Shown in pieces: positions 53,317 through 61,868 of a stretch of 64,000 nucleotides of DNA. Position numbers and translations under genes: made by a program. This DNA comes from Tenacibaculum tangerinum (GTDB lineage Bacteria > Bacteroidota > Bacteroidia > Flavobacteriales > Flavobacteriaceae): NCBI RefSeq assembly GCF_029853675.1, contig NZ_CP122539.1, positions 1,109,001-1,173,000 of the forward strand, in the 5' to 3' direction. The notes under the pieces are model-generated. The model saw nothing but the letters and a program-made list of their open reading frames with translations. It did not search any database and was not told the origin of the DNA. Within the stretch, counting starts at the first letter, position 1. Every line of letters starts with the position of its first letter.

Positions 53317-53415
53317 AAAAAACCTTATAAATAAAGGGATTAAAAAGATTAATTTAAAAAAGGTACAACATAGGTATAACATTTTAACCTATAATTAGAA
53401 GTGATCTAAAGGCAT

Positions 53416-53450
53416 AAAAAAACCGCTTCTAAATTAATAGAAACAGTTTT
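53416..53450 (-). terminator. Terminator of the DUF6266 gene
   Basis: Minus-strand arms AAAACtGtTTCTA and TAGAAgCgGTTTT around a short loop, followed by a T-run, 26 bases after the stop. Confidence 0.75.
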
Positions 53451-53475
53451 CAAATTGTATTTAAACTTAAAGTTA

Positions 53476-54117
53476 TTAAGCAGCCGTACCAGAGCCTAAA
53501 TACACACTATTTGATACTTGACTACCATCTGCAGAAACAAACGCCATAAATAGCTCTACTGTGTCCCCTGCATAGGTATTTGGAATTGTTACCGATTGAG
53601 AACCTGCTGTTCTGTCTGCACCATCTAAAATATAGACAGATTCTTTTTTACTTGGATTGTAAACCAACACCATTACTTTATCTGTTGCATTTGCGTTACC
53701 CTCTGCCGAGTTATCTCCCCAACCAAAATCCACTTGTCCTGGTGTTGCTAAATCTGTAGTGCCATTTAAAACACCTGATAAAGAACCCCTACTTAAAAGA
53801 GCTAATGAATAATCTATCGTAAAGTTAGGTGCCGTACCTCCTACCGCATTATTTAACACATAAGACATCGCTGCATTAAACTCTGTTTTTTTTGTTGCAA
53901 AAGACTTGTAACCAATTTTTACAAAATCTTTGTTTGCTTGTAAATATTCCAGCGTGATAGTAAATTTATTACGTTGATTTACTTGCCCTTCAGTTCTAGG
54001 GTTTGCTACACTAGATGGTTTTATTCTTATATAGTCAATACCTTTCCAATTACCACCTATAATATTACCTACTTTACCTGATAATCCTCCTAAAATACCT
54101 TGTGAAATCTTTCCCAT
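53476..54117 (-). CDS. DUF6266 family protein
   Basis: 213 residues. The N-terminus MGKISQGILGGLSGKVGNIIGGNWKGIDYIRIKP is typical of the DUF6266 family, which is common and often multi-copy in Flavobacteriia. No signal peptide. The rest is beta-rich, with no known catalytic motif; a phage- or secretion-related role has been suggested but not shown. It is separate from the cassette array (opposite strand) and has its own terminator. Confidence 0.8.
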   Translation of the reverse strand: MGKISQGILGGLSGKVGNIIGGNWKGIDYIRIKPSSVANPRTEGQVNQRNKFTITLEYLQANKDFVKIGYKSFATKKTEFNAAMSYVLNNAVGGTAPNFTIDYSLALLSRGSLSGVLNGTTDLATPGQVDFGWGDNSAEGNANATDKVMVLVYNPSKKESVYILDGADRTAGSQSVTIPNTYAGDTVELFMAFVSADGSQVSNSVYLGSGTAA

Positions 54118-54448
54118 TTTTATTACTATTTAAAATTAATACTCCTTCGGATTTGGTACGGACTTGGCACTACTTTAAACTTTTATTACTATTAATATAA
54201 CGAAAATAGCACCATTCTACTAGTATTCTTAAGTTTACGTTGCCTTTGCTTTAGACTTCTTTTGTTTGCGTTATCTTCAATATAAAACACCTTCAAATCA
54301 TTTATTTTTCAATTACCTTTTGTTAGTCTTCTTTCTTCTATTTATTTTTTGAAAAGAAAAAAATGAGAGCTTCTATTATTGTGGCGTGGATGAGGCTGTC
54401 AAGGTTTTTGGATAAAAGTTTTTTGAGTTAATATGTTTAATAAAAAAG

Positions 54449-54482
54449 AAAAAAGTTTGTCAAAAAAAGTTTGTCAAAAAAA
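54449..54482 (+). repeat. 14-bp direct repeat AAAAAAAGTTTGTC
   Basis: Two and a half copies in a row (54449-54461 with six A, 54462-54475, and a partial copy from 54476). Confidence 0.8.
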
Positions 54483-54516
54483 GTTTTATTCAAAACCCGT
54501 AGGGCTTGACCTTTAT

Positions 54517-54533
54517 AGCCTAACGCGTTGGCT
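54517..54533 (+). promoter_or_regulatory. Palindromic operator candidate before the HTH gene
   Basis: AGCCTAACGCGTTGGCT is an inverted repeat with one mismatched pair, centred on AACGCGTT. A second small hairpin GTGG-TAG-CCAC follows directly. They lie 52-68 bases before the excisionase-like gene and could be its own binding site. Confidence 0.45.
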
Positions 54534-54584
54534 GTGGTAGCCACATATATTTGCTGCCTTTTTTTATTTTAATACTTATATACT

Positions 54585-54917
54585 ATGGAAAACCCTTTTG
54601 AAATTATTAACGAGAGATTAAAAAACATTGAAAATTTACTTGAAAACATCTATTCTAATATTGGAAGAAGTGAAACTAATATTATCACTTCTAAAATTAT
54701 GGATATTGAACAATTATCTGATTATTTAGGTTTATCGAAATCACATATTTACAAATTAACGAGTTCTCATAATATTCCTCATTCCAAAAGAGGTAAAAGA
54801 CTTTATTTTGATAAAGAAACTATTAATACTTGGGTGTTAGAGCATAAAATTTGGACACAAGATGACATTAAAAAACAAGCTGCTGATTATTTGATTAAAA
54901 AAGGGAAACACTTTTAG
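54585..54917 (+). CDS. Excisionase-family helix-turn-helix protein
   Basis: 110 residues. An N-terminal coiled coil (about 5-30) is followed by a HTH_17/excisionase domain (MDIEQLSDYLGLSKSHIYKLTSSHNIPHSKRGKRLYFDKETINTWV, about 43-88). Such proteins act as Xis-like factors or transcriptional regulators on mobile elements of Bacteroidota. No integrase or mobilisation gene is seen beside it. A palindrome lies just upstream. Confidence 0.8.
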   Translation: MENPFEIINERLKNIENLLENIYSNIGRSETNIITSKIMDIEQLSDYLGLSKSHIYKLTSSHNIPHSKRGKRLYFDKETINTWVLEHKIWTQDDIKKQAADYLIKKGKHF

Positions 54918-55586
54918 GGGAATTAACACTTAAAAAAACAGGTTTTAGTACCGTATTGAGCGTAGGATGAAGCATTTGTATGGGTAGCGTTTTAAATAGT
55001 TGTTTGATAAAACAGCATTTAAACGAGCTACTTATACAGGATTTTTAGACAATAGCTTATTGCTTTTTTGAGGTACGATAAAAAGTAATGTGCTATGGCG
55101 TATTACTACACTTTATAAACCTATTTTTTTATAACCGCTGACTGGGGTGGTGGGGAAAAGTGGACTATGATATTTGTTAACGAAATGAAACAAACAAAGA
55201 CTTGAGATAAGGAATACATGGACTTAACGATGGTTTTGTGCAGCTTGAATGAGATAACTAATTATTCTTTGTAGTTGTAAATTGAGCGTTGGAATAGCGG
55301 CTATTTTACATAATTAGGTTATAGACCCTGTAGTTTACGAAAGAGGGCTATAACTACCTGTTATGTATATATAGCTTGGGTGAGTTTAGGGTTTTTATGA
55401 TAAAATAATACTTTATAGCTTATTGCAGTTTGGTTTGATTTTATGAAAAACCAAAGCCGTAATATGCTATTACCTTAAAGACAAAAAAACGCTAAACTTG
55501 TAGGGGTGAGCGGAACAACACAAAAGACAGAGGGTTTTTGCTTTTTCGCAAAAAACTGGGTTTTGGGTTGTGCGGACTTTTAATTA
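54918..55586. other. Non-coding region of 669 bp
   Basis: No plausible ORF on either strand. It contains an imperfect inverted repeat at 55511-55575. The composition is less AT-rich than the surrounding genes and repeated words such as GGGCTATAACTACC hint at remnants of a mobile element. Nothing else recognised. Confidence 0.45.
55511..55575. other. Long imperfect hairpin next to the operon end
   Basis: Outer arms CGGAACAACACAAAA (55511-55525) and TTTTGGGTTGTGCGG (55561-55575) match in 12 of 15 positions, and an inner TTTTTGC / GCAAAAA stem lies between. It lies 12 bases beyond the last gene of the minus-strand operon, so it may be a terminator or a recombination or origin-type structure. 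Confidence 0.5.
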
Positions 55587-56048
55587 CTACTTTATCTTAC
55601 TAAATTTTGGTGCGTTACTCATATCATTGAACTTTGGATATTTACCATTTTTCTCAATGTAAATTGCCCAACAATCATATTCACACTTTGCTACTTCGCC
55701 CATTATTCTTAAATCTTTAGGTAATGGGTTTTTAATGTTACATTCAAAAGGTCTTATTGCAACATAGATATTGCTCTTTACCTCATCATAGTCTTGATAA
55801 GCATATAAGAATCTATCCGCACCACCGTGATGTGTTCTAATCTTTTTAATAGTCGCATCAAATTGACGTAAACGACTTCTTAAACCACCTTTTGAGTTAG
55901 TCATTCCAATATATTCCAATTCTGGAATAAAGTCAAAAGTATTAAGAAGTTTAGATGAAACAGCAATAAAATAAATACCAGGATACTTAATACCATCTAA
56001 ACTATTTCTATCTTCCCATTTCACCCAATTTGTAAACTTTTCTACCAT
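55587..56048 (-). CDS. GIY-YIG-like nuclease domain protein
   Basis: 153 residues. The motif PGIYFIAVSS (about 23-32) and EYIGMTNSKGGLRSRLRQF (about 45-63) give the GIY and YIG signatures and the arginine of the nuclease helix. Length fits a single-domain GIY-YIG endonuclease. It is the last gene of the coupled minus-strand operon, six bases after the 192-residue protein. A DNA-cutting role in the defence operon is inferred. Confidence 0.6.
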   Translation of the reverse strand: MVEKFTNWVKWEDRNSLDGIKYPGIYFIAVSSKLLNTFDFIPELEYIGMTNSKGGLRSRLRQFDATIKKIRTHHGGADRFLYAYQDYDEVKSNIYVAIRPFECNIKNPLPKDLRIMGEVAKCEYDCWAIYIEKNGKYPKFNDMSNAPKFSKIK

Positions 56049-56054
56049 AATATT

Positions 56055-56633
56055 TTATTGTAATAATGATGCGTAGTTACGTGTGTTTAAAAATTGACCG
56101 AATGCAAAAAAGGCTTCATCTAATTTTTTTATGTCTTTTATGTTTTGTGAGGCTATAAGTGGTAAATACCGTTCAAAATAGAATTGTTCTTTAGCTTTGT
56201 TATTTATTGAGGTGTTTGAAATATTTAACCAATCTTCTTTATGGATAAATAAAAATGTTCTGTGTATGTGCTGGTCATAGATAGGGTATTTAGTTGGTTT
56301 TATGATGTGTAGTAAAAATATCTTCCAAACAGCAGATAGGTTTATAAATTCCTTTTTAAATACTTTAATATCTAAAACATCATTATTCTTTAACTTATTA
56401 ATTATTGTTAGTTTGGTTATAATTTTAGTATCTAAAGACTTTTGCTTTTGAACACTTAAACGCATACCGTTTTTCCATTCATATAAGTTTTGAATATCTG
56501 TTTTGGTTAATGTTTTTTTACTAATTGATGCTCTATAAATAGGCTCGTTTGAGAAAGAATATAATTTTGACCAACTATCTACGAAACCCTTAAAATTATT
56601 AGCAATAGCGTTATTTATAATTGGCAACTTCAT
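56055..56633 (-). CDS. Unknown protein of 192 residues in the defence-like operon
   Basis: The protein is mostly helical. The segment ISKKTLTKTDIQNLYEWKNGMRLS and the conserved-looking IKPTKYPIYDQHIHRTFLFI resemble HhH-GPD/OGG-like glycosylase fragments seen in restriction-linked genes, but no HhH signature is certain. I cannot name it. Its ATG overlaps the stop of the ATPase gene by one base (TAATG), so it is translated with the ATPase. Confidence 0.5.
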   Translation of the reverse strand: MKLPIINNAIANNFKGFVDSWSKLYSFSNEPIYRASISKKTLTKTDIQNLYEWKNGMRLSVQKQKSLDTKIITKLTIINKLKNNDVLDIKVFKKEFINLSAVWKIFLLHIIKPTKYPIYDQHIHRTFLFIHKEDWLNISNTSINNKAKEQFYFERYLPLIASQNIKDIKKLDEAFFAFGQFLNTRNYASLLQ

Positions 56634-58351
56634 TACGTTTTTAATAGAGCTTTAATTCTACCAATTGTAACTATAGCTTCTTCTAATTCACGCTCATACA
56701 ATGGTGTCGTTGACGAATGAGAAGATGGATTTAAAATTCTATCCATTATTGTTTTCAAATCTGCAAACAGAGCATCTTTGCTTTCCTGAATTTCGTATTG
56801 TGAGATGATGTATCTGTTTAATTCTCGTTTTATAATATCTAACTTTCTTTTATCATCATCAGATAAAGTACCATCAGCTTGATAGTCTGTTTCTATCTTT
56901 TTTAGTGTTTCAACAGAAATATCTTTGTTTACAAATAGCTTTTCAAAATTACGTCTTTCATTTTGAGTGAACTTTTTATAAGCACTTTCCAACCTTTCTG
57001 ATAGAGGTCTAAAATCTTTACTAAAATCAGGATCTGTGTAATTTTTTAAAATCGCTTCTAATTCTTTTCTTAATTCATTGCCACAAGAATCAAACTCACC
57101 ATCTGCTAAAAACTTTTGAGCTTTTTCTATATGCGACCTGTCATTACGCAATTTGGGTGCTTCGTTAGTGTTTTCTTTTTTGCTTAAATTGTAATATTGC
57201 CAACTGTTAGCATTGGTATAATTTTTTAAAATGTTATAGAAACCTTTATCGTGTGTTAGTATTACTTTTTGGAATTTATCAAAAAACCTCAAACTTGGTT
57301 TATTATGTTTGTTTAGAATCATTTTTATTACCTCAATTCTATTTGCCATATCTAAACTAATAAGCATATCATCTAACACCAATAGTTTACAATCTGAATC
57401 CTGAATACGAGTTCTTAATGCACCTATACGAATTGCTATAGCTATTCTTGTTAATTGCGCTTCATTTAATAGCGATTGTACTCTTTGAATTGAAATCCAA
57501 TCTGAAGTATCAGGGTTGAATTGCTCAACTACTAATTTAATGCGAAGTTTACTTTGTCTTTCAGCTATTTTATCCTCTTCCCATATTTTATTTTTGATTA
57601 AATCAAAATTGAACTGTTTGTCAAAATTTAAATTAACTCGAACTACATCTTCATTGTTAAAAAAATGTTCTTTGATTATGGCATTAGCAAATCTTTGAAT
57701 ATCTGAAATTAAGACTTCTAATTCTTGATTAAGAGTATTTACAGAAGCAACATAATTATTTTTTCTTGCACTATTATTCCTTGTAGGATGACCATTATTA
57801 GACCTCGGAACGTCTTTTGTGATTCTTTTTATTTTGTCTAAAATGGTTTCATCTGTAACGTTATCTGTTAAATAAGGAAAAATATCCCTTTCAAATACTT
57901 GCCAAAGATTTACATCGTATTTATGAGAATCTCTGTAGAAATTGCTTAACAGTTTGTAATTAATGAAATCACTTGTTGTATTTAAAAGTTTTATGTCTGT
58001 ATTACCAGTTGTGTTTATACTGGCTTCCGAGATACGCATTGTTGTTTTTTGAGTGCCTTGTGCTATTGTTAAATCTATATAAGCATCTTCGGCTTGTGCC
58101 TCAAAAATGTTACGTAAAGATTGGTGCGTTGTAGCATCTGCACTATCAAAAAACCTAAAGTATTTTTCTACTTCTGGCTTTGTTTTTATACTGCTTTGCA
58201 AAAAGGTATAAATACCCCAAAATATTGATGACTTACCAGCTCCATTATTACCATAGATTAATACATTTTTATTTTTGAAATCTATAGTTTGTTCCTCTCT
58301 AAATGCCTTGAAGTTCTTAAATGTTATTTTTTCGATAGTTTTATTTGCCAT
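56633..58351 (-). CDS. RecF/SMC-like AAA ATPase of the defence-like operon
   Basis: 572 residues from the ATG at 58349-58351 (MANKTIEKIT), which follows the stop of the methyltransferase with one base between; the longer ORF overlaps that gene and is rejected. The head has FKNFKAFREE and Walker A GNNGAGKSS (34-42). The ABC-like signature region and Walker B CKLLVLDDMLISLDMANR follow about residue 325. Between them lies a coiled coil. This is the RecF/RloC/OLD-like group, common in phage-defence loci, often acting as a sensor. Confidence 0.78.
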   Translation of the reverse strand: MANKTIEKITFKNFKAFREEQTIDFKNKNVLIYGNNGAGKSSIFWGIYTFLQSSIKTKPEVEKYFRFFDSADATTHQSLRNIFEAQAEDAYIDLTIAQGTQKTTMRISEASINTTGNTDIKLLNTTSDFINYKLLSNFYRDSHKYDVNLWQVFERDIFPYLTDNVTDETILDKIKRITKDVPRSNNGHPTRNNSARKNNYVASVNTLNQELEVLISDIQRFANAIIKEHFFNNEDVVRVNLNFDKQFNFDLIKNKIWEEDKIAERQSKLRIKLVVEQFNPDTSDWISIQRVQSLLNEAQLTRIAIAIRIGALRTRIQDSDCKLLVLDDMLISLDMANRIEVIKMILNKHNKPSLRFFDKFQKVILTHDKGFYNILKNYTNANSWQYYNLSKKENTNEAPKLRNDRSHIEKAQKFLADGEFDSCGNELRKELEAILKNYTDPDFSKDFRPLSERLESAYKKFTQNERRNFEKLFVNKDISVETLKKIETDYQADGTLSDDDKRKLDIIKRELNRYIISQYEIQESKDALFADLKTIMDRILNPSSHSSTTPLYERELEEAIVTIGRIKALLKT

Positions 58352-58352
58352 A

Positions 58353-61300
58353 CTAACTTTGTAAAATAGGTTTAAGAATATTAGGGCTAACAATAGGGAA
58401 TTTTAGTATTTTATTTCTAACAGGATGGTCTGGATGTGTTAAAACTTCGTATAGCTCCCAAATGAGTTTCCCTTTTTTATCATCATCTAAACTATCAAAA
58501 GTACTATCACCAAAAACATTATTAATTTCTTTCTCAACTAATTGTGTAATCGCAATATCGTTAGATTCCATATGTTCTTTGAAGTAGAGTTCAAAAACAC
58601 AGCCGTCTATAATCTCTTCAAAATGCTTTGCTATAATTTCATTTTTAACTTCTTTATTTATTGATAAAGAAAGTCTTTTGTTTGTTTGGAATACTATTGC
58701 GACCAATGTCTCCAACAATCTATTTCCATTTGGATAAACCAATGGAAATTCACGAATATCTTTTACTAAAATTTTTGGGAATGCCCCTTTCGTAGCTTTG
58801 GGTGAATAATTGAAATGATAGAATGTGGCTAATTTTGAATTTAAGATTGCCCATAAAAACTCTAAAGTAAACAAATCCTCTTTTTCAATTATTGAAATTA
58901 ATTGGGGGTCATTAACAAATGTTTCAGTTATAAGTGTTGCTATTATTCTTGGATTGGTTATTTCCCTAACAAGTATTCTTTTTTGATTAAAGAATTTTAA
59001 ATCAATATAACCTGCTAAATGCTTACCATATTTAATATAAGATATTTTGGATTTATTGATATTTCCATATTTATCTAATTCCCTTCCAAATATTTCAGGC
59101 AAATAATCAGAATTTACTTGATAATCTGAATGCCATAATCTTTCATTTACAATCTGATTACCTTCCTCTTTCCCATAAACTTTTATTAAATCACTTCTTC
59201 TATATGGAATATAACCTTGAGAAATTTCATAAAATTCTTGAAGTTCATTTTTGCCTTCATTTATAGTAGAAACAATATCAATGATTTTTGAATCAAGCAT
59301 AAATGCTAAACCCCAGTTTTGATTCATCTCTATTAAATCATTAATTGATAGAGAAGTTCTTTGTTTTTGAATTAATTCGGAAAAATTTTCTTGGTCTTTA
59401 GTTTTTCTATAACCTACAAATTGACTTGAGCCTTTTTTCCACGTATTAATTGTATTTTTTACAGTAGCTGTTTGAAAAATATTAAATTTCGTACAGTCTA
59501 AAATTTCAGTCAATTCCCATTTATTAAAGAGTTCTATTCTATAAGAAGCAGCGAACGTATTAAATAAATAAGTGTTAGGTATTATATACGACAAAACACC
59601 GTTATCTTTTACTAATTCGTGCGCTTTTTCCGTAAAATAATAGTAAATTTCAAAGTCTGGTACTTTACCCAATGACTTTAAGACAGATTCTCTATAGTTG
59701 CCTTTGATTGATACACCGTAAGGTGGATTACCTATTACAATATCAAAACCAGTGTTTTCATTAACTATAGGATTCAATATTTCAGGAAAATCTAATCGCC
59801 AATCAAAATGATTAAAAGGTTCTTCATTATTTTTTAATGTATCAACTTCCTCTAAAGTTTTTTTCCAACTTTTGATTTCATTAATTCTCTCATTTTGCGC
59901 TTTTGTTAGCTTTTTACCGTCTTGTTTATGAAATGGATTTGAGCTAATCATTAACTCTAACTGCTCACTTAAAATATTTAGTTTGAGTAAGCGAATTTCT
60001 TTAGCTAACCTTGGTTTAGTTTTATTGTTAGCCTTGAAGTATTCCTTTTGTTTTTCGGAAATTTGTTTCAATAAGTCTTGTATTCTTTCTTGATGAGGGT
60101 TTCCAAATAAATTACTTTGTGTTCCTTCTTCAACTTCCCAATCAATTTCTATAATTTCATCACCAAACTTACTTACTAATGAATCACCTACAACTATTTT
60201 ATAAACCAGATTAGGTAATGGTTTCGGTTTTTCTTCATCTACAATTAGGCTTAACCAAAAGCGTAATTGCGCAATATCTACAGCACCTTTTTCTATGTCT
60301 ACTCCATAAATAGAATTTTGTATGATATTTTCTTTTACTGTAGCTGGACTCCATACTTTAAAGCCTAAATCGAAAGCAATACGCTCTTTTAAAGTAAATA
60401 TTTCGTGAAGTAACCCCATTGGGAATGCTCCAGAGCCAATAGCAGGGTCGCATATTTTTACTTTATCTAAAAGATTGTCTATTTCTTTAAGTTGAGTGTC
60501 TCTTAATCCTTCTTTATTTTTTTGCTTTACAAATAGACTGATTCCGTCTTTAACGTTATCTCCTAAATGTGTTACTAAATACTCAATTAAGGATTCTTGA
60601 GTCATATACTGCACAATTTCCTTTGGCGTATAGAAAGCACCTTTGTCTTTATTATCTTCCAGTAGGTTTTCAAAAATATGACCTAACATTTCAGGGTCAA
60701 CCGCTATAGTATGCTCCTCTGGGCTGTTTTCGTAAATCGTGAAATTAAAGCGATTAAAAAACTCAAATAGTTTTGAAAAGTATTCATTTGGAAATTCTAA
60801 CAGGTTTAAATTCTCATAATCTTTTTCAAATAGACCACCATTCAAATATGGTATTTTAACTATTTCCCCTTTTGGCATTTCAAAGTCATCATTTTTACGA
60901 GGTTTGTTCAAAGTTTCATAAAACAACTTCGAAAGCCAATCTTTGTAAAAATTATTGCTACTACCAGATTCAATGAAGTAATTTTCTAAAAAGTTTTTAT
61001 CACCATCAGCTTTTTCATAATCACCAGTTGGTGATGCCATCCAACCTTTCTTCTGCAAAAAATAAAGAAATACAATTTGTCCTAAAAGTTTCTTACAAAA
61101 ATCTCTCGCATATTTCTTTGCAATCGTTAATTCATTATCATTTACAAAGTCTTTATTCTCATTAAAAACTTCCTTCAAAAATTTCGGTGGTTTATGTGCT
61201 TTAACTAACTCATATTTGCCACCTTTTTTCTGAAATTCTTCTCCAGTAAGATACTTAACGAACTTCGCATAGTGGGTTTCTCGATACTCATCAAAAAACT

Positions 61301-61868
61301 CTTTAGACATTGCCTCAACAGCAAATGCCTCTTGTATGTCTTTAACTTTTATTTGAAACTTGCTATCTAACTCTTGAAATCGGTCTATTGCTGTACGGTA
61401 GGTTTCCTCTGTATCACCAAACACATAAGTATAACGTTTTGGATTGGTTTCTTTGGTTTGTACTTGACCATCTTCAAAAAAACTATCATACGCTATAAAA
61501 GAGAAACGCCAATGTTTGTCTATAACATCTTCATATTTAAAAGTTGCAAATACTGCGTTGTTACCAATAATTAGTTTTTTTACTAATGCGCCTAAACCTA
61601 CACGAGCAATTTTAACTTGTCCGAAGTCTTCAACGGTTACCTCATACAATTCTATTTTGCGGTTGTCGTGCGTTTTGAACTCACCATACTTTACCACTTT
61701 TTTAGCTGTACGTTTTTCGGTATCGGTTAATGCTACTTCTTGTTCACCTTCTTTGTTATAAATTATATAATCTTTTACAGATTTGTTGAAAATAGGCGTT
61801 AGTACATTTTTCTCAAATGAATCTCTATTATAACTTTTTTTGAATATTTGATATAGTGTGCTTTCCAT
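58353..61868 (-). CDS. Eco57I-like class I adenine DNA methyltransferase
   Basis: 1171 residues. SAM-binding motif I is KICDPAIGSGAF (about 474-482), the catalytic motif IV is NPPYG (about 713-717), the N6-adenine type. A large N-terminal part (1-400) and the C-terminal target-recognition-like part are of the Eco57I/type IIG kind, but no nuclease motif was recognised. The start codon overlaps the helicase stop by one base. With helicase and ATPase it looks like the modification arm of a defence system (BREX/DISARM-like type). Target sequence unknown. Confidence 0.85.
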   Translation of the reverse strand: MESTLYQIFKKSYNRDSFEKNVLTPIFNKSVKDYIIYNKEGEQEVALTDTEKRTAKKVVKYGEFKTHDNRKIELYEVTVEDFGQVKIARVGLGALVKKLIIGNNAVFATFKYEDVIDKHWRFSFIAYDSFFEDGQVQTKETNPKRYTYVFGDTEETYRTAIDRFQELDSKFQIKVKDIQEAFAVEAMSKEFFDEYRETHYAKFVKYLTGEEFQKKGGKYELVKAHKPPKFLKEVFNENKDFVNDNELTIAKKYARDFCKKLLGQIVFLYFLQKKGWMASPTGDYEKADGDKNFLENYFIESGSSNNFYKDWLSKLFYETLNKPRKNDDFEMPKGEIVKIPYLNGGLFEKDYENLNLLEFPNEYFSKLFEFFNRFNFTIYENSPEEHTIAVDPEMLGHIFENLLEDNKDKGAFYTPKEIVQYMTQESLIEYLVTHLGDNVKDGISLFVKQKNKEGLRDTQLKEIDNLLDKVKICDPAIGSGAFPMGLLHEIFTLKERIAFDLGFKVWSPATVKENIIQNSIYGVDIEKGAVDIAQLRFWLSLIVDEEKPKPLPNLVYKIVVGDSLVSKFGDEIIEIDWEVEEGTQSNLFGNPHQERIQDLLKQISEKQKEYFKANNKTKPRLAKEIRLLKLNILSEQLELMISSNPFHKQDGKKLTKAQNERINEIKSWKKTLEEVDTLKNNEEPFNHFDWRLDFPEILNPIVNENTGFDIVIGNPPYGVSIKGNYRESVLKSLGKVPDFEIYYYFTEKAHELVKDNGVLSYIIPNTYLFNTFAASYRIELFNKWELTEILDCTKFNIFQTATVKNTINTWKKGSSQFVGYRKTKDQENFSELIQKQRTSLSINDLIEMNQNWGLAFMLDSKIIDIVSTINEGKNELQEFYEISQGYIPYRRSDLIKVYGKEEGNQIVNERLWHSDYQVNSDYLPEIFGRELDKYGNINKSKISYIKYGKHLAGYIDLKFFNQKRILVREITNPRIIATLITETFVNDPQLISIIEKEDLFTLEFLWAILNSKLATFYHFNYSPKATKGAFPKILVKDIREFPLVYPNGNRLLETLVAIVFQTNKRLSLSINKEVKNEIIAKHFEEIIDGCVFELYFKEHMESNDIAITQLVEKEINNVFGDSTFDSLDDDKKGKLIWELYEVLTHPDHPVRNKILKFPIVSPNILKPILQS

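Larger units (their letters stand above)
39085..53317 (+). mobile_element. Integron-like gene cassette array (no integrase in window)
   Basis: About eleven gene-plus-attC units, all with genes on the plus strand: 39085-39776, then (after a 793 bp spacer) 40570-41644, 41645-42623, 42624-43609, 43610-44399, 44400-48839, 48840-49896, 49897-50736, 50737-51503, 51504-52399 and 52400-about 53317. In nine of them the first bases of the cassette (GTTRRRY side) are the reverse complement of the RYYYAAC at its own attC, for example GTTACCTGCA at the start and TGCAGGTAAC at the end of the 49897 cassette. This is the hallmark of integron cassettes. No tyrosine recombinase is encoded in the window, so mobility would need IntI in trans. 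Cassette genes lack promoters of the TAnnTTTG type that I could see. Confidence 0.88.
54118..54584. other. Non-coding region of 467 bp with repeats and a palindrome
   Basis: No ORF seen. It carries the 14-bp direct repeat at 54449-54482 and the palindrome at 54517-54533 directly before the HTH gene. Otherwise AT-rich. Confidence 0.5.
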
